DNA from: Rhodocyclaceae bacterium UBA1310
GTDB lineage: Bacteria; Pseudomonadota; Gammaproteobacteria; Burkholderiales; Rhodocyclaceae
NCBI GenBank assembly: GCA_002307175.1
Contig: DBTS01000076.1
Location: 1 to 64,000 of the forward strand
Length of the DNA: 64,000 nucleotides
Direction of reading: 5' to 3'
Position 1 is the first letter of the stretch. Every line of letters starts with the position of its first letter. Shown piece by piece: positions 61,028-64,000 of this stretch. Below the pieces are notes generated by a model. That model saw only the letters and a list, made by a program, of their open reading frames with translations. It had not been told where the DNA came from and made no database searches. The translations under genes were made by a program, and so were the position numbers.

Positions 61028-61038
61028 GAGGTAAGGGT

Positions 61039-61614
61039 ATGAGCAAGAGACGCGTCGTTGTCGGCATCAGTGGGGCCACAGGGTTTCAGTATGGTGTTAA
61101 GGCACTCGAACTTCTGCGTGAGCAGGATGTGGAAGTGCATCTGGTGGTTTCACGTGGTGCCGCATTGACGTGCTCTCTTGAGACCGGGCTTCCAATGGAG
61201 GAAGTAACGAAGCTGGCCGATGTCTGCCACCCCATCAACAATCTGGGAGCCTCGATTTCGAGCGGTTCCTTCGAGACGATCGGCATGCTGGTTGCTCCGT
61301 GTTCGATGCGAAGCCTGTCAGCCATTGCGCATAACTTCTCCGACAACCTCCTGACCCGCGCTGCGGACGTCACCCTCAAGGAACGCCGCCGTCTGGTTCT
61401 GATGGTAAGGGAAACTCCGCTAAATCTCGGCCACATCCGCAACATGGCGATGGTCACCGAGATGGGCGGAATCGTCTTCCCTCCCGTGCCAGCGATGTAT
61501 CAGCGCCCGACCTCGCTTGACGAAGTCATCACGCACAGCGTCGGCAGGGCATTGGATCTTCTGGGTCTGCACGTACCGAAACTCCCGCGTTGGGGAGACG
61601 AGACTAACGGCTAA
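61039..61614 (+). CDS. ubiX: Flavin prenyltransferase (UbiX/Pad1/LpdB)
   Basis: 191 aa. Joins dimethylallyl phosphate to FMN to make prenyl-FMN, the cofactor of the neighbouring decarboxylase. Seen: VVVGISGATGFQYGVKALELL (FMN phosphate binding), LVAPCSMRSLSAIAHNFSDNLLTRAADVTLKERRRLVLMVRETPLNLGHIRNM and a conserved MVTEMGGIVFPPVPAMYQRP in pieces. It may be dedicated to this decarboxylase, as LpdB is to LpdC. A strong ribosome binding site precedes ATG 61039. Confidence 0.94.
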   Translation: MSKRRVVVGISGATGFQYGVKALELLREQDVEVHLVVSRGAALTCSLETGLPMEEVTKLADVCHPINNLGASISSGSFETIGMLVAPCSMRSLSAIAHNFSDNLLTRAADVTLKERRRLVLMVRETPLNLGHIRNMAMVTEMGGIVFPPVPAMYQRPTSLDEVITHSVGRALDLLGLHVPKLPRWGDETNG

Positions 61615-61676
61615 GCGATGACGGGAGCAGCACTATTGCGCTCTTCTGATCGCGCATTCTATGCAAGGATAATGAT

Positions 61677-62396
61677 ATGTATGTGGGTCCATTTGTAAAC
61701 GGTGCCGCCGTCGCCATCGGCGGCCTGGGTGGCGCCTTCCTCGGCACCAAACTGCCGGAACGTCTGCGCCTGCAGATGCCCCAGACCTTTGGTCTGGCAT
61801 CAATGGCGCTGGGCGTATCGATGATCGTCAAGCTGCATCAGTTGCCGGCAGTGATTCTGGCCCTGATCGTTGGCGCCATCGTTGGTGAGCTGTGCTATCT
61901 GGAAAAGGGATTTGGCAAGGCCGGTGCTTCTGCCAAGGGGATCATTGAGCGAGTTTTTCCTCCCGCCGAAGGCCTCACTCAGGAACAGTTTCTTGAGAAA
62001 TTCGTTGCCATCCTTGTGCTCTTCGCTGCCAGCGGCACCGGTATCTTCGGGGCCATGAACGAAGGCATGACGGGTGACCCGTCAATCCTGTTCGTGAAGT
62101 CCATTCTGGACTTCTTCACCTCGGCAATCTTCGCCACCGCGCTGGGCTACTCCGTCGCGGCTGTGTGCATTCCGCAGGTGATCATCCAGTTGATCCTGGC
62201 TTGCGCAGCCACCACCATCATGCCGCTGACCACACCGATCATGATCGGTGACTTCTCAGCGGTGGGCGGCTGCATCATGCTCGCCACCGGCTTCCGCATC
62301 TGCGGGGTGAAGCCATTCCCGGTCGGCAACATGATTCCGGCGCTGATCTTCGCAATGCCTTTCTCGCATCTTTGGACGGTGTGGTTCGGGCACTGA
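61677..62396 (+). CDS. DUF554 inner-membrane protein
   Basis: 239 aa with six or seven membrane helices. Seen: GPFVNGAAVAIGGLGGAFLG, MALGVSMIVKLHQLPAVILALIVGAIVGELCYLEKG, LVLFAASGTGIFGAMNEGMTGDPSILFVKSILDFFTSAIFATALGYSVA in pieces, all characteristic of DUF554 (YdfK/YqgA). No function is established; the size and topology suit a transporter or channel. Here its place between the decarboxylase pair and the accessory genes makes it a candidate for uptake of the acid or export of the phenol. Lies 62 bases after the prenyltransferase. Confidence 0.86.
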   Translation: MYVGPFVNGAAVAIGGLGGAFLGTKLPERLRLQMPQTFGLASMALGVSMIVKLHQLPAVILALIVGAIVGELCYLEKGFGKAGASAKGIIERVFPPAEGLTQEQFLEKFVAILVLFAASGTGIFGAMNEGMTGDPSILFVKSILDFFTSAIFATALGYSVAAVCIPQVIIQLILACAATTIMPLTTPIMIGDFSAVGGCIMLATGFRICGVKPFPVGNMIPALIFAMPFSHLWTVWFGH

Positions 62397-62565
62397 TCAG
62401 ATCGGCATCTCTCCACACGCGGAGCGCTTCCGAAGCACTGGAAGGCTCCGCGTTTTCATTGACACAAGTCCCCTGCCTGCAGCCTCCCATGAGATGCGAT
62501 ACGACAGGTAAAAGTACCTCGCAGAAGTTTCGGATTGCAGGAAAGCTGTAGAAAAGGAATGGATC

Positions 62566-62997
62566 TTGGACGCGTTACCAGATGGGATCGAGGCGTTCTT
62601 ACGCGATAACCATGTTGTCAGTGTCGCCACCTGCGCACGTGGGCAAATATGGGCGGCCAGCTGTTTTTACGCCTTTGAGCCGGCAACAGCCTCCCTCATC
62701 CTCCTGAGTTCCCAGGACACCCGCCATGGGCAGGCCATGCTCGCCAGCCCACAGATCGCTGGAACGATCGCCGGCCAACCTGAATCGGTGCTGCAGATCA
62801 AAGGCATCCAGTTTTCCGGTCACGCCCATCTTCTCGAAGGGGAAGAGGCAACACAGGCCTATCGGCTGTATTGCCAGCGTCATCCTATTGCCAGATTAAA
62901 AAGAAGCGACGTATGGCGACTCATTCTGGACGAAGTCAAACATACCGATAACGCAAAAATTTTTGCCAGCAAGACATTCTGGCGTCGCCAGAGTTGA
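62566..62997 (+). CDS. Pyridoxamine 5'-phosphate oxidase-like (YhbP-type) flavin-binding fold protein
   Basis: 143 aa. Split-barrel fold: FLRDNHVVSVATCARGQIWAASCFYAFEP near the start, SLILLSSQDTRHGQAM and GTIAGQPESVLQIKGIQFSGHAHLL fit the PNPOx-like superfamily. Starts at a TTG (62566) with AGGA seven bases upstream; no ATG in this frame is suitable. Members bind FMN, F420 or haem. In this cluster it might handle the prenylated flavin or reduce a product, but this is a guess. The 169 bases before it hold no gene. Confidence 0.72.
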   Translation: MDALPDGIEAFLRDNHVVSVATCARGQIWAASCFYAFEPATASLILLSSQDTRHGQAMLASPQIAGTIAGQPESVLQIKGIQFSGHAHLLEGEEATQAYRLYCQRHPIARLKRSDVWRLILDEVKHTDNAKIFASKTFWRRQS

Positions 62998-63023
62998 CCA
63001 TTCATCACAATCGGAGAGCTAAG

Positions 63024-63458
63024 ATGTCTCAAGCATCGCCCACAGCGTTTAGCGTTTCCCGCCAGAATATCTCCCTGGCAGGTGCCCAACAGGTTATTGC
63101 CGCCGCGCAAGCTGAAGCCAGACTTGGCGGATGGCAGATCAGCGTTGCCGTGGTCGACCTGGCCGGCCAACTCGTCGCCTTCGCCAGAGATGACGCAGCC
63201 ATCGGCATCAGCCCCGAGGTGGCAATTGCCAAGGCACGCACAGCCGCACTCCTGCAGATTCCATCCAAGGATTTTGAGGATTTCATCAACACAGGCAAAC
63301 CCAGCTTCCTCGCCACGCCGGGCGCCACACCGCTTGAGGGTGGAGTCCCGCTACGTATTGGTACGGAAATCGTTGGCGCCGTCGGCGTCAGCGGTGCGCA
63401 CGGCCCGAATGATTCAAAAGTTGCCGAAGCGGGTGCTGCAGCACTCCACCAGTTTTGA
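63024..63458 (+). CDS. GlcG/HbpS-like haem-degrading family protein
   Basis: 144 aa. Starts with a Ser/Ala-rich lead, then ISLAGAQQVIAAAQAEARLGGWQISVAVVDLAGQLVAFARDDAA in pieces, IAKARTAALLQIPS, GGVPLRIGTEIVGAVGVSGA, the pattern of GlcG/HbpS (DUF336). Octameric proteins of this family bind haem or corrinoids, and often sit in catabolic operons with unclear roles. ATG 63024 has GGAGAG eight bases upstream. Follows the flavin-binding gene by 26 bases. Confidence 0.9.
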   Translation: MSQASPTAFSVSRQNISLAGAQQVIAAAQAEARLGGWQISVAVVDLAGQLVAFARDDAAIGISPEVAIAKARTAALLQIPSKDFEDFINTGKPSFLATPGATPLEGGVPLRIGTEIVGAVGVSGAHGPNDSKVAEAGAAALHQF

Positions 63459-63489
63459 TCCCAGTTCAATCTTTGCAAGGAGAAACAAC

Positions 63490-64000
63490 ATGTCCAGCCT
63501 GAATGGAAAAGACATCGTCATTTTCGGTGGCAGTTCCGGCATCGGCCTGCGCGTGGCCCAGGGAGCTGCGCGCGAAGGAGCCAACCTTATTCTTATTGGC
63601 CGAGACGCAACGCGACTGGCTGCGGCACGTGATGACGTGGCAGCTTTTGGTACTCTGGTGGAAACGCGTCAGGTAGATGCACACGACCACGCAGCCCTGG
63701 AAGCCGCTTTCGCCGCCCTGCCTGAATTCGATCATCTGGTGTCGATGGTGGGTGACGTGATGGGCGGTGGCTTCGTCAACGCGGAAATGTCCGTCATCCG
63801 CCATGTGATGGAATCCAAGTTTTTCACCAACGTCAGGATCGGCCAGCTAGCTGCCGCAAAGCTGCGCGAGCATGGCAGCCTCGTTTTTACCTCGGGAACC
63901 GGCGGGCGGGCCCAGAATGCCTGCGCAAGCTATGTCGGCAATCTCGGCATCAACGCCCTGGTTGAAGGCCTGGCCGCCGAACTGGCCCCGCGCGCACGTG
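63490..64000 (+). CDS. Short-chain dehydrogenase/reductase, atypical, cut by the window end
   Basis: 170 codons present. Rossmann motif GGSSGIGLRVAQGAAREGA and GRDATRLAA give NAD(P) binding. The active-site region reads LVFTSGTGG...SYVGNLGINALVEGLAAELAP: the catalytic Ser is SGT, Tyr is in YVGNL, but the Lys expected four residues later (YxxxK) is Leu, so classical SDR chemistry is doubtful. Similar SDRs (Lin1944-like) also lack the Lys. Its start is 31 bases after the previous stop, so it belongs to the same cluster. The C-terminus is outside the window. Confidence 0.85.
   Translation, partial: MSSLNGKDIVIFGGSSGIGLRVAQGAAREGANLILIGRDATRLAAARDDVAAFGTLVETRQVDAHDHAALEAAFAALPEFDHLVSMVGDVMGGGFVNAEMSVIRHVMESKFFTNVRIGQLAAAKLREHGSLVFTSGTGGRAQNACASYVGNLGINALVEGLAAELAPRAR

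Overview
The window reads as a chromosomal segment of a betaproteobacterium, most likely from a Rhodocyclales-like or neighbouring lineage. This is inferred from gene order and protein character, not from any search. Supporting orders are nadD-rsfS-rlmH-maf, hemE next to priA, gatC divergent from mreB, and mreB-mreC-mreD-mrdA-rodA-rlpA followed by a DUF493 gene, lipB and lipA. A PEP-CTERM/exosortase pair also fits environmental, envelope-elaborating members of that class. I saw no tRNA, rRNA, CRISPR array, insertion sequence or prophage. The sequence is almost entirely dense, high-GC coding DNA.

Layout. 1-6.2 kb: the nadD (partial)-rsfS-rlmH-maf operon faces a VanZ-like gene, a sodium:solute symporter and ubiB. 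6.3-10 kb: hemE and priA, separated by a spacer holding an inverted pair of DnaA boxes. 10.3-13.3 kb: a glycolipid-type glycosyltransferase and a secreted heparinase-like lyase. 13.4-21.1 kb: a module of DUF1345 membrane protein, CreB/CreC two-component system, secreted VIT/vWA protein with a PEP-CTERM tail, exosortase fused to an EpsI-like domain, and a GT51 transglycosylase. A textbook CreB-binding site lies between creC and the VIT gene. 21.1-29.3 kb: GH28 glycosidase, a secreted protein with a basic tail, LysP-like permease, DUF190, tpm and pta. 29.5-33.7 kb: flavoprotein, a hypothetical protein and rep.

34-40.5 kb is one leftward operon: AsmA-like protein, cca, pbpC, alpha/beta hydrolase, S4 protein. 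The PbpC has an intact transglycosylase domain but has lost all three transpeptidase motifs. 40.7-46.7 kb: mscL, two tandem paralogous OmpR-type regulators without a kinase, a metallo-hydrolase, an FAD oxidoreductase, DUF1840, a lipoprotein and a LysE exporter. 46.8-49.1 kb: gatC-gmhA-gatA, with a heptose isomerase gene spliced between the two amidotransferase genes and no gatB. 49.3-58.3 kb: the elongasome (rod) operon and lipoate genes.

58.4-64 kb: a LysR regulator, then an LpdC-type UbiD decarboxylase, its UbiX flavin prenyltransferase, a DUF554 membrane protein, a flavin-binding-fold protein, a GlcG/HbpS-like protein and an atypical short-chain dehydrogenase cut by the window edge. Together they look like an inducible system for decarboxylating a hydroxy-aromatic acid such as gallate or protocatechuate.

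The most promising system is the CreBC-controlled exosortase module (13.4-21.1 kb). It ties a peptidoglycan-stress-type regulator to a dedicated sorting enzyme, its single visible substrate and a peptidoglycan polymerase. The decarboxylase cluster and the DnaA-box spacer next to hemE come second.
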